Assembly: GCA_905221605.1 (NCBI GenBank)
Contig: CAJNDS010002629.1
Location: forward strand, 1 to 64,000
DNA: 64,000 nucleotides
Reading direction: 5' to 3'
Origin: Symbiodinium natans
Lineage: Eukaryota > Sar > Dinophyceae > Suessiales > Symbiodiniaceae
Under the pieces are notes generated by a model. The model saw only the letters and a list, made by a program, of their open reading frames with translations, was not told the origin of the DNA and searched no databases. Shown here in pieces: positions 11,301 through 21,955 of this stretch. Position 1 is the first letter of the stretch; every line of letters begins with the position of its first letter. A program made the translations under genes and the position numbers.

Positions 11301-14300
11301 CCCCCCGTGGCGCGCCCGGGATATAGACGGGAGAGCAGAGGTTGAGAGTGCCCATATGTCTGCAGAATGCGTTTCCGAAGCTTCGTGCTCACAAAAACCC
11401 TGCCAACAAATTGAGATAGCTGGTGAGCTCCAGTTGAGAGCCTTGAGTGCAGAAGAAACTGGTGCATAAAGCATAAGCCTAAGCCCTGCTGCTTCAGCCC
11501 CAAGCCCTCAACCATGCAAATTGTCGTTTAGCAGGCCGTCCATGCTCTGAAGCAGCTGAGCATGCTCCCGGATGCAGAGATGGGCGACTCAGCTGAGAGC
11601 CTTTTTGCTTCCACTGCTTTAAGGAAGGCCTGGTGTCACATCTTTCGCATGTCCGATAGACTTGATAGATTTCCGGCGTGCTTTTGAGCTGGATCCAACT
11701 GCGGTCTGACGGCAAGGGGTGAGATGTTCTTGCTGATCTCGAGACGCCCAATCGGCTTGGGACGCCGGTCAATTTGCCACATGGTCTGCTCTGAGATAGC
11801 GGGCGACGTCAGCGACGTCAACAAGTCCCGAATTGACGCTGCGTGTTGTTGCGGTGGCTTTAGCGGATTCCTGATGGCAAGTTGCTTGGAGCGCGAACCT
11901 GTGACATTGAGCAGTCTGTAGCCTACGACCTTTGAGGCTGCGAGGGTTGCTATTCGACTCGAGGCCACCAAAGAGTACAAGCTGTTTCGATTCAAGCTGA
12001 GGTGAGCGACAAAGTTGCGTGACTTGTGGAAGGCTTCACTATGGGAAACGGGGAAACGGTAGGGTGAAGGCTGTGAGCCGAGAGCAACAATTTCGACAAG
12101 ACTCTTGTGTGCACAATTGAACTTCAGATGATGCTAATATCCAACTCTGGACACAGCTAGTCACAAAACAGGCCACGAGGAGATGCCCAACCTTTTTTAA
12201 TCTGGCTCACATTTTTTGTTTTTTCAACCTTGGGGTGCATCGACGAAGGGGGTGATTTCAATCGTTGCGCCTGGTGACCAGTGTGACAGGGAAGAATGAG
12301 AAGGGCTAAAATGGTTGGTTGGATCTGCGATCTGGGCACCTGGAGGAGGATGCCATCTTTTGAGGCCATCTCTTGACCTTCCCATAGACTGTCCGGCTCA
12401 GCACTCTGAAGGTGGTGGCTTTGGCAGGCTGATGACCTGGAGGATGATTTTTGCCTGCCCATGTCGGTTCCGCTTCAAGCCTGCGGGGTGCCCATCCAGC
12501 GGCCCCGAGCAGAAGCCGATTGAGCACCACCATTGGGTTCTTCTGGCTCTGCTCTTATCGCAGCCTGGGCTTCTAACACCATGAGAGCAGCCCCAGTGCA
12601 GAGTCTCAGCGCAGCTTCCTAGGGTCTTGGCCATGAACTTGGGGACTGCAGGATTTGGTCCATGCCTCCGCCCACAGTGCCGTCGCAACCCTGGCCAAAC
12701 GAGGTCTCGAGGCATTCATGCCGGAGGGCCCGGAGGGCCCCGAGATCGATGTGTCGGTGCCTCTGACGCGCACCGTCTTCGAGGCCTGAGGGGTCTTTCT
12801 CCAAGGCGTCTGCAGGGTGCTGCAGGGTTCAAGGGTTTGCCCTGAAATCAAAAGGTTAGGAGGATTGCTGGGATGAGTGAGCTTGGGGTTCCAAAGGGTT
12901 GTGGGGAACGCGCGCGTGCTTCATACAGCAGTTCGGCGTGCTGTAGGTTTTAGCAGGATGTCCAACAATTCTGAATCTATTTCCTTCTCGCCGCTCACTG
13001 GTCAGTTTAGGGTGCCAACATCTGCGGCAATTAATTGCTTGTTGCTTGGTTGTGGAGCTGCCAGATCCTATATCTCCTTACAACCCAATGATTTGCAGCC
13101 GCCTTCCGCGCCTTCGCACTGACACCACCCTCTACAAGTTTGTGTAGTCCTGGAGCCAAATCCGGTTTCCCATAAACAGCGCGTCGCCCGGCGCTCCGAT
13201 CCTTTGTGGCTTTCATGAGGCTGCGGCAGCGTCAGTGCTTTCTCGGCTGAAGGAGGCGGCTGGATGTGCCCAAGTGGACGGGAAGTCCACGTGCAGAGTT
13301 ATGTTGCTGGGTATCCCTATCTTCTCGGAGCGTCTTAAGGCAGCATGTATGGCTGAGGCTTGATATTGATGTAGGAGTTGACGGGTCAGGCATGCTCAGC
13401 CTGCATGAAAAGACCTTGTTTGCGCATTCATGCCCGTCGCTATCTATGGTTGTATTGCTTGTTCTCGCTGCAAGTTGTAGTGAAGGGACAAAGTGGAGAA
13501 AACAAAAAGAAGGCACCGCCTCACAGCATCAAACCAGAACGACACTCACTTGGTTCGCATTACTTCCATTTCACAACCCTGCCCAGCCTTGGACCACAAC
13601 CCGAACCAGTCCCCTTGAGGTCTTAGCCGCCGCAGCCGCGATAGGTCCATTGGAGGCACCTCATTTGCAGGATCGGTGGAAAGGTGGGAAAGGTGGGAAT
13701 GGAGTGCTGGGCATCTTCTGGGAAGTATTCTTTCTTCTTCATTGATTCGTGAAACGGTTTGGATGTTGCCAGCTGCGGGCTTCAGTCACGCGGCGTTTTC
13801 ACATGCAGACTGTCGGCCAAGTCGTTAGAGCTTGTCGTTCGGTTTGCAGGGAGTGGGTGCTTTTGTGTGGAGGAGGGGGATTTGCAACATGGCTATTGCA
13901 GCGCCGAACGGGTAAGCGATGAGGGTGTGCAAAACCCAAAATCAGCCAGAACTGCATGGGAAGCTCAACATGCGAAGCGAAGCTAAACATGCGACGTTTT
14001 ATCTGATTCTTTTGCCATCTTTTTCCATAATAAGTCGTAATTGCCACCAAAGTCCGAGTCTAATCCGATTGCCCAAGCACGCGGGGATGTGAATCCTCTA
14101 CAGACTTTACATCATGAGGCAGTGGAACTCGTTGGCGGTGGTGGTCGCATCCCAGCCGTGCAGAAGCTGGCCACTAGGACCTGAAAAGGAACCCAAGCAG
14201 CCCAAGCAGCTTTTGCTTCATACCTTCCAATCGTTATTCTGCCAGGTTCAGCCAGTTTGTGTGGCATTGTTTTGCAGACTGGTGCCCTTTGTCAGGCCCA

Positions 14301-17300
14301 TGCCAGAAGAGGCCGTAATCATGAGCGAACACGACGCCATACGAAGCCCTCTGAGAGCCTTGAGCCGTGTTTGAATCCTTATAGTGGCCCAGGTGAAGGA
14401 TGCCGTGGGCGAGTCCGTTCCGCTGCGCTTCGGCCTCGACGGCGCCAGTGGCGCGACGAAAGTTGAGGGGCGATGACGGCTTGCATTCGTGCTGCCATAT
14501 CCTGCCATATCCTGCCTCTCCTCCTACAGTATTGTTATTATGTGTTATGGTCGTTCTACCTCCTGCAAGATTGTTTATCTGCGGGCTATGTATGAAGGAC
14601 GTGTAGCGATGTGCTTGCTTTGATTCTCCGGCACATGGGATGTGCGGCGGAATTCGGGACTCAGTCACAATTGGAGACCCTGCGCGCTCCTCAGTCTTGG
14701 TGCGAGGCTGCGTGGCCAGCGGCGCCGTTGCCTGGGCCGCGGGACGGCGGCCTCTGTCAGCCATGGACGCAGCGATGGGCGTAGGAAACTCGGAGCCCAT
14801 GAGTCTCATTGGAGTTGTTAGTGTATATAGGTGTGAATAGTTGGAATCTTGGGTTTTTGAAGCTCCTGCTGCTTCAAGTATTCTAGACATGTACATGATC
14901 CCAAGCCACTGACCTAAAGACTGTCGGAAGTTCGCGTCGTCGTGCAACCGTACCCTCAGCTTATAATTCTAAACTTTTCAACTGCAGACTGAGACAACAC
15001 GAAACCCTCGGACCTTTTAATCTTTACAGCGTTGAACCTTGAAGCTTCCAACCCTGCAAACCAAACTTCCATTATGATGTGCATTGCTGTACTGTGCTGG
15101 ATTTGGTAGATATTCGGTTAGGTATGGGGGTCGGGCAGAGAGGTACCGATGCGCAGACAAATAACCCCCACTGAGTCCTCAGTGTTCTGGAGGAGGCCTC
15201 GACCAAGAGGAGCTTGGGCGCATTCGCACTCACGAGGCCGAGATAGAGGCTGTCCACAGTGAAGAGGTGTGCCCCTGCTCAAAGCTCAATGAGCTGTAGA
15301 GGCTTGAGATTGGTTTTCCTCGCGGCCTAGTGGGCACACAAGCCCTTGGGCTTCAAGACGTGGCCGGTCTAGTCTGAAGCTTTCTTTGGCCATGGTTGAG
15401 TATAGTGGTCCTCCAGATTGGGTGAAGTCAGGCATCCTTGTTCTGCATCCTCGCAGTCACAATGTAGTCCCACAAGCAACAGATCACCTGCCGTGAGTCC
15501 CAGGCAACGGCTTGAGAAGAGGAATACCTTGGAGTCGTATGTGTACCAGGTCCGGGATTGGATGCCACTCGGTGAAGCGACTCGAAACCCGTTAATGACA
15601 GGCAGAAGATACATCCCCCCCTTTGCCATTTCAAGTCGGTCTGCTCCCACTATAAGATTCAACATACCTGCGTAGCAACCCAGTTTGTTATGATTTTTGA
15701 GGGAGATTTGTTGGGTTGTCCATAGCGGTGGAGTTGCGGATAATTTCACCAGTAGCGTCCACATGAAGTTCCCGTGCCATGCATCGCCATGGCCCAGGAA
15801 TGGCAAAAACGGATCCTTGCTGAATCCAAGCGAGCTCAACCCATACTTGGACAAAGTGGTGTTGTGGTTTGAGGACCTCCGCAGGTCTTCCCAGATGCTG
15901 CAGCTCTAGTTTCTGTTAGAGCTACTGACCCTTTCCACCTTCAACTTCGTTTTGCACATCGTAAAGACACCTGTCGAGACCAACACGCTTGCAATAAGCC
16001 TTGTTAGCCTTGTTAAGACGTTGTTTTGCCCCGACGCCCTGCAGACTTCCGCATCTTGCAAGGACGCAGATATGGCAGAGGAGCCTACATCCTACCAGGC
16101 GTATGCGGACAAGTTGCAGGAGGCAGACTAAAGGGTTCAACAGGGACTAAGCGGCGGCCGAAGGGTAATCCTTAGGGTACTGGCCGGTCAGAATACCTAG
16201 AGAGACTGACACCCTGTCGCCCTGGCACTGCACCCTCAGCGCCCGTGCAACAGGTGTTTCGGGTTTTTTGGTCCAAGGTGGAGACCTTCGTGAAGGAAAC
16301 GGGCGCAGCGTACTTCGAGCAGAAAGCCAAGGCGTGTAAAGCACTGTTGGGCCCAATCAAAGTGACGCTAATTCTGTCCTTCCGTTAGGTTTCAGAGCCT
16401 CTTTTGGCTATCGAAATTTGTTGTTTCAGGGTTGTCGGGCTGTCGTCCCTGGTTAGTGTAATTTCGGGCCGTATTCTGTAGCCAGGTCTCTCCGAATGAA
16501 TTGCCTTACCTGGTGCAAGCGTTGACAACACGAGCCCGCCATATACCGACTCAAAGTCTTTGCTGAGTTTGAGCTTAGGTGACACGTCGAGTTCCTACAA
16601 CCCGGACCCGAAGTCCATACAGTATCCCCCTTCAGATCCCCCTTCAGCTGAAGCAAAGGAGCACGAAGACCAGGAGAAAGAGATCGAAAAGGCAGCAGCT
16701 GCTGAGCGGGAGCGACGAAAGGAGCTCGGCATGGACTTCGACAAGGTGCCGGGATGGGCCTGCAACGCAAGAGCTCATTGTCGAATTGTTCAACTGCCCT
16801 GTCGCCAGTTCCCTCAGAAGGGCTTGGGTAGCCGCAAGAAAGCTCCGAGTTTGTTTTTTTTGGGTGGTGGGGCATTGCCTGTGGACCTCATGTTCGGGGC
16901 TGCGCGGGCCAACGGTCAGAAGCCAGGATGAGCGTGCCATGAAGAAAGAGGATCGGATAAGACTGGCTCAGAAGAACAAGGATGAGGGCAACGACACTTG
17001 GATTGATAGACTTGGATTGAGATGTGACTTGCACAGCCGATCCCATATGAGACAACTGCAGGATATGTTCAAGGCCCAGAAGTTTGACGATGCCCGGGGC
17101 TCAGACCAGATCGTGTGCTGGACACCCCCTCGCATCTGACGTCTTGGGAGGCTGTCAGAAGATATAAGAAGGCCATCGACCACGCACCTTGGGCGCGCAA
17201 GACGTTGAGAGTTCCAAAAGTCTAGATTTTTCGCGTTTCGCTCCCTTTGGTTTTAGACCGCGCGGGTGGCTGCTATTTAGGTTTTACATGATCACTGTTT

Positions 17301-20300
17301 TTTTCGTGCTCACCTGACCGTTTTACAATTTGACTGCATTTGCCGTTTTACCGCGTAAGGCCAGCCCCAATCTGGCTGTTGTCTTTTTCGGATGCTCTTT
17401 CGAACTCCGATTTTTCGATTTTGTTCTCAGAAACAAGCTTTGCAATCCCGCATCCGGAATCCCGCATACGCTTCAACACCGCCAATGCCAACGCGTAGCA
17501 ACCAGCTGCCATACCCAGCAACATGACATGTCTCGCAGCCACAGTTCCGAGCCCCCTGAAAGGTAAGCCGGCCGGAGGTGGTCAGCAACATGACTCCCGA
17601 TGAGGCAGAGGAGGCCAAGAAGATCAAGGCGGGGGGTTTCTGGTTTCCGGCTCAGGCCTTGTTGGGCGACAAGGGTGTAGAGCCTAGCCCGAAGCAGCCA
17701 CGCTAACAAGGCATCAGAACAATTGAACGCTGGCCGCCGTGGATGTGTGATAAGAAGACCCACGCCAGCCATCGGCTCCTGCAGGTCTCCTGCCATCTCA
17801 ATAGTGCTCAGTGCCCATGGGTTGCAGGAAGTGCTGGCAGCAACAAGTCTGAGAGCGATGCTCCCGAATCCTTCGGAAATTAGGAGGTCTGAGTGTTCGG
17901 GATGCGGCAGGAAGGGATTGAGGGTTTGAGGATAAAGGCAGGCGGAGACTAGCAGTAAAGAGTTTATATGGGTTGGCGATTCAAGACGCTTTTCTGTAGG
18001 ACCTTATAGGATCATGGCTGAGGCACTAAGCCATGACCGATTTGTTTCACTATGAGCTCAGCACCTTGTCACCTTGTCCATGCCGGGTTTGTGAGACTTT
18101 GGTTTAGGTTCTGGCGTAGTGTAGCCAGTGTAGCCCAGGCTACATCAAGGCTGGCGAAGCTGCTGCCCAATCCGGCGGAAAGAATGCCGCGGAGCCCTTC
18201 TACAAGAAGGCCCACAGTGCTTGCATCTAAAGGCCTCAAGCCCGAGCTGAAAGGACGCACCCACCCAATCTGAAAGCCGGTGACGAAGTCGAGTGCTAAA
18301 ATGGACAGGCAAATCTTGATTTTGTTACAGCCTTACTGGCTCGACGTGCATCGAAGCAGGCGAATCGCTCCCAGAGGGAGACGAGGGCAAGCTTGCAGCA
18401 ACGTAGTCTGGGTGGAGCCTTCTGCTTCTCGGGATTACTCGGGTTCCTGGGGGCACTTTCTTTCCACGCCCCCGTCATGGGGCTCTTCCGGCAGGGCCGG
18501 GAGAGCCGGGAGAGCTGCCACGTGGGCGTACACACGGCAAGGCAAAGACCTTCTAAATACACAAATTGTTGTGTAGAGAGCGCAGGGCAAGACCTGCTCA
18601 GCTGCTTCGACTTTTAACATGTAGTCGTGCACCCTTCATGTCAGCCATCGCTCGGCGTCAAGTTCAAGCGTAGATTTGCCGAACAGGTGGTTAAAGCCTG
18701 GCAAGATAGCCGGGCTCTTCTGGTCATGCGCAAACTGCGCAAACGCAAACTCCAACATTTGCCGCCGCAATCTCATTCTCCACAAGTCCGCACATCTTCG
18801 AATGTCAGAGAGACCACAGTTTGCTTCAAGGTTGAAGCTCGGAAAAAAGACTGCAGCACCATAGCAAATCTGTACGAAACCACCCTCTGAGCATTCTGCC
18901 GAAGAACTGAACCGTTGGCCATCGTTCTAAACATACTTACTCTCTGGTTGTCATCCGGTGTATATATCAAGCTGATCCGATAGCCGCTGAACCCTTTGAG
19001 CCTTGTTGTTGTGCCATGGGCGAGTTCCGGTCATCATAGCAGTCATAGCAACTGCATGCGGTGCACCTCGGAGTTTCCGCATGGTCTGGCTGCAGATGCA
19101 GAAGCAGCCGCAGGTCGAACTATAACCCGAAACCCTGAACAGGAGGAATTGTGAAGCCCTCTGCTTGTTCCAAGCGCCTGTCGGCGGGTGTGGTTAAATC
19201 ATCTTATTTGGTGAGCATGGATCACGACTGTCGGCTCTAAGGCTCTAAGGTTTGGGGGCCGGCGTACGAGCCCAGAGCCCTATAGTACATTCCATTGCCA
19301 GAATGCCAACGCCACAGTGTGGTGACAAGATTGTTGTCCGACAAGGCTTCGAACCCATAACCCCAAAACGTGGACACGAACACCCTCAGAGCGTGACTAT
19401 GACACTTTGTCAACACCAGGGGTCAGTTGCAGCGTGCCTTCAGGCCAGAACTTCGTGCGAGGATGTCCTGGTGGCTTGGTCGGAACCATCCTTCCCTTGG
19501 ACCTCTTCAATCCGTTCTTCTCTTCTCCCCAACACATGCTCTCCCAACGGAGTTGCCCCATATTACCACAACATCCACATCACCTGCATCAGTTCAAGGT
19601 TCTGGGGTTTATGTTCACAGGTCTGAGGGTTTTTCTGGCCCTACCAGCGAGTCAGGTTGCGCGATGCTTCGGTCTTGTTCCCTCACATGCACAGTCTATC
19701 ATGTTCTTGTTCCCCGGACCTTGTTGATTCATACATCGAGCATAAGTTGAAGCTTTAAGGCCAGCCTGCTGCCCAACCCACCCAGGCGTGCCAGTGATTC
19801 TCCCAGTCGTTTTGTCCCTACAGACTGACCTGTGAGGTGTCAGGTGGGCGGCAAACAAGAATAGTCACATTACTTCGAACCCGACATCCTCAACGAACAT
19901 GACTGAGGGTTTCGGATCGAGTGCATCCAAGGAGCTGGACGCCAGTAGCATCAAGGCAATGTTCAGAAGAAGCCTGTGCCAAGAGAAGTCGCTGCCCTGA
20001 GTTTAGAGGTTTGGCTATCGCTGCTTACGCTGACTTTCATTGGGAGCCTGTAGGTGGGTGTGTCAGATGCCTCTCCCTGATATCGCCTTTCCTGCCTTCG
20101 TGCGCGTGGGAGCGTCGAAGCCCCCCAAAACAATCGCGGGCTCGCCCCACCCCCAAATCCCCCCCACCCAGCATTCCAAGCCCTTGACCCAAGGCTTGGG
20201 GAGCTTGAGGATGCGCTCAAGGACCTTGTGACACTTGCACCGAAGCCATTCGACATGGACACGAATACCCAAACCTGAGACACAAGGTGGAGTCTTCTTA

Positions 20301-21076
20301 CAAGCCCAGGTCCAGGGCATGAGGTATGGCAGGATGACCCAGGATTCGTGACAGCCTGTCCATGAACTTCCATAGGGCGATCCGAACTTCTGGGCACCCA
20401 AACAGGACATCAAGAAGGGCTTGGCAGTCTCGCCGGAAGATGCCGACCTCAAGAGGGCGCAGGCGGGCGTCTGGGCCTGGCCTGTCGCAGGTGGGCTGAT
20501 GATCTGTAGGCTTCTACGCAAGGTGTCCTGCCAGAAGGATTCCCTGACATCCCAACTATTTCTTCAGAAGATGACTTTCTTGTTCTTCTACGGGGTCAGG
20601 TTTCGCTGATAGTTTCCAAGTTATTTGGTCTTCAGATGCGGTACAAACATGCCCGTTAGCCTTCGGGCTGTCGGCGAACACCGATGTATTCGAGATCTTG
20701 GATGTTCACAGCACACCCGTTGGTAGAGCTGCCTTGTCCCCGTTCGGAGTCTCGTTCCGATTGTCTAGACAATCCCCGCGCCACCCATCCCGAATACAAG
20801 ATGAACTTGCTAGGAGCGCCTACAGAAGCTGCTGAGTCTTTGTTTGCATTCATGTGTAGTCTTTGTGCCCTGGAGTTGCCGATGACACTAAGTGCTGTTG
20901 CTGGGACTTTTGCAGAGAATGAGGAGTATTGCGCAGCAGTCCTTCTCTTCACCTCACGTGGAATCTGTAGAGTCTCAGAGGCCATGGACATTTGTGCAGC
21001 AAGCAGTTCGCATGCAGCACCGAGGAATAAGCAGAAGGAGGGCCAAAAGAAGGTTTTCTCCAAGATGTTCGGCTAA
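5322..21076 (+). CDS. Hsp110-type chaperone fused to a C-terminal TPR domain
   Basis: One predicted 15.7-kb gene of at least 32 short exons, all on the + strand and in the order of one polypeptide. The first part is Hsp110 (Hsp70-superfamily nucleotide-exchange factor/holdase), the second a three-repeat TPR domain. The start is ATG 5322 in the context GCCATGG, 15 codons before VGIDLG; the stop is TAA at 21074-21076 after KKVFSKMFG, a tail like that of TPR co-chaperones. The segments found total about 1.9 kb. Full Hsp110 plus TPR would need roughly 3 kb, so some exons are missing: after VGIDLG, around 6.8-7.8 kb, around 9.5-10.3 kb, the substrate-binding sheet near 14.8-15.2 kb, and parts of 18.2-20.2 kb. 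Donors are GT, GC and GA. No stop, start or repeat separates the Hsp110 and TPR exons, and phases match across the junction (16745/16927). Two adjacent genes remain possible but look less likely. Confidence 0.82.
8035..8167. repeat. TA-rich tract followed by poly-G, inside an Hsp110 intron
   Basis: About 85 bp of alternating TA/CA sequence runs straight to a run of about 19 G (8149-8167). It lies in the intron between exons 7832-7892 and 8262-8351. It is a simple-sequence feature without a visible function; the G run is prone to sequencing-length error. Confidence 0.8.
10750..10930. repeat. Degenerate GATGCTCATGATGCTCGCTT repeats (intronic)
   Basis: Four degenerate copies of a motif beginning (G/A)TGCTCATGATGCTCGCTT, three followed within 10-20 bases by a GGGCGCTGCC-like stretch. 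The same motif occurs in reverse complement at about 40.85-41.13 kb, so this is a dispersed family rather than a local microsatellite. It lies in the intron after the exon ending at 10363. Confidence 0.6.
15193..16745 (+). other. Exons for the Hsp110 helical C-terminal domain
   Basis: Segments: about 15193-15268 (GLDQEELGRIRTHEAEIEA), 15504-15549 (LEKRNTLESYVYQ), 15798-15873 (NGSLLNPSELNPYLDKVVLW), 16063-16122 (EEPTSYQAYADKLQE), 16278-16335 (VETFVKETGAAYFEQKAKA) and 16579-16745 (charged linker ending RERRKELGMDFDK). The LESY helix after an acidic helix, then the LLxPxELxPxLDKxxxW helix, are the classic end of the Hsp110/Hsp70 lid. The ATG at 16072 is internal, not a start: the exon opens at 16063 after AG and joins WFE to DADMAEE. 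The last segment is a polar, Pro/Glu/Lys-rich linker leading to the TPR module. Confidence 0.8.
16927..21076 (+). other. Exons for the TPR module with carboxylate clamp
   Basis: Segments: 16927-16992 (RIRLAQKNKDEGN), 17062-17091 (DMFKAQKFDD), 17151-17183 (AVRRYKKAIDH), 17578-17628 (MTPDEAEEAKKIK), 17785-17812 (VSCHLNSAQ), 18139 to about 18209 (CYIKAGEAAAQSGG, AAEPFYKK), 18645-18686 (GVKFKRRFAEQ), 20194-20221 (LGELEDALK), 20406-20466 (DIKKGLAVSPEDADLKRAQA) and 21018-21076 (QKEGQKKVFSKMFG, stop). The pattern matches FKBP/PP5/HOP-type TPRs. The five residues that grip EEVD tails of Hsp70/Hsp90 are visible: Lys and Asn of KDEGN, Asn of HLN, Lys and Arg of VKFKRR. Joins are in phase except around 18.2-20.2 kb, where short pieces are missing. 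The insert between the halves of repeat two is long. Confidence 0.82.
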
Positions 21077-21955
21077 GGCGCGCTTCACCGAGTCGGAAAA
21101 TGTATTTCACAGACCTCAACTGCAATGTGCGTATAGGGCCACTCATTGCGCTGTGTAGGCCCACCTACCGAGGTTGCAAGTGGGCCATGTATTTGAGTGA
21201 TGGAGGCCTCCGGTCCCCCAACCTCAACTGTGCGTCATCAAGGCCTACCAGAATCTTACAAGTCGCAGTATGGTCTCGGCAGGTGGATCCACACCAGTCA
21301 CAAAACCGGCTTGAGATTGCACAGATATGCTGGGACCAACTGCCGTCCTGAGTATCATCACGGGCCAGGTAGAGTGGGTGGGGTCCATTGTAGACAGTAG
21401 AGCCAAAAAGGACACAGCCAAGATCTCCCAAGCCTAGCTGGCCCGAGTGGTAAAGTCGAGCAAGCCGCTCTCACGCGTCTGCAGCGGGCCCTCTGATGGC
21501 TTCGTGTGCCGAAGTGGCCGCACACACGGCTAAATAGCCGGAGCCATCTTTTTGTCCAAGTATGCCGTTTCCCGCTGCACTTGTTGGATAGGTTCGAGTC
21601 AAAAGTTTTGGTTTTTGGTCGCCTTAGTGTGGACTCATCATGACTGATCTACGACTACAAGGGCATTTACACTTCACTACGGCTAAAAGTTAGACGAAAG
21701 CCGGTTTTCCGACAGCAGCGGCCTACTCAGAGGGTCAGCCAGTTCGTAGCTGAGTCAGAGACCGACCCTGTGACAACACCAGGGTGCCAAAAACCTGTGA
21801 GAGCTGCATGGGAAAAAAGGAATGCCCGTGGCTGCACCTGCTGCCGCCTGATGCTGAATCAGCAGCAACACGTGATGTGGATATTACATGGCCGTCATGG
21901 ATGATCCTGGGCATTTGTCCAAGTGCCTAGTGTTCGTTGCCGCGTGAGTTGCCAC
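21077..21955. other. Intergenic region after the Hsp110-TPR stop
   Basis: No coding segment is recognised. A tRNA A-box-like string at 21438-21450 and a TTCGAGTC string near 21591 are too far apart and unpaired to be a tRNA. Confidence 0.5.

Larger units (their letters stand above)
5322..14735 (+). other. Exons for the Hsp110 nucleotide-binding domain
   Basis: Segments: 5322-5384 (FVGIDLG, phosphate-1 loop), 5847-5939 (GRSTPAAVSFDGKLRHVG), 6126-6191 (SAPKQTISHLPLAL), 6432-6527, 6728-6772 (DGKLGPVTFDGKDFP), 7832-7892 (CIAVPDFLSDKELAVVHDA), 8262-8351 (SDAVAVAFAHSQ, connect-1), 9424-9474 (VGFVDIGSSHGTVS, phosphate-2), 10302-10363 (ISRIEQKHSCK), 11149-11190, 11535-11576 (ALKQLSMLPDA), 12712-12783 (IDVSVPLTRTVFE), 13220-13273 (AAAASVLSRLKEAAG), 14119-14157 (VELVGGGGRIPA, adenosine loop), 14393-14447 and 14695-14735 (LVRGCVASGAVAW). 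The order equals that of the Hsp70/110 ATPase fold. Most consecutive pairs join in phase. Ends at 6527, 6772, 13273 and 14735 are approximate. A segment of about 15 residues after the first exon is not found. Confidence 0.82.

Noticed and set aside
16072-16131. ATG at 16072 as the start of a separate TPR gene
   Set aside because: An AG acceptor nine bases upstream gives a 20-codon exon that joins in phase on both sides to Hsp110 C-terminal exons, so the Met is internal.
21436-21610. Possible tRNA (TGGCCCGAGTGG plus GGTTCGAGTC)
   Set aside because: The two box-like strings are about 150 bp apart, no acceptor or anticodon stem pairs, and no CCA-side sequence fits.
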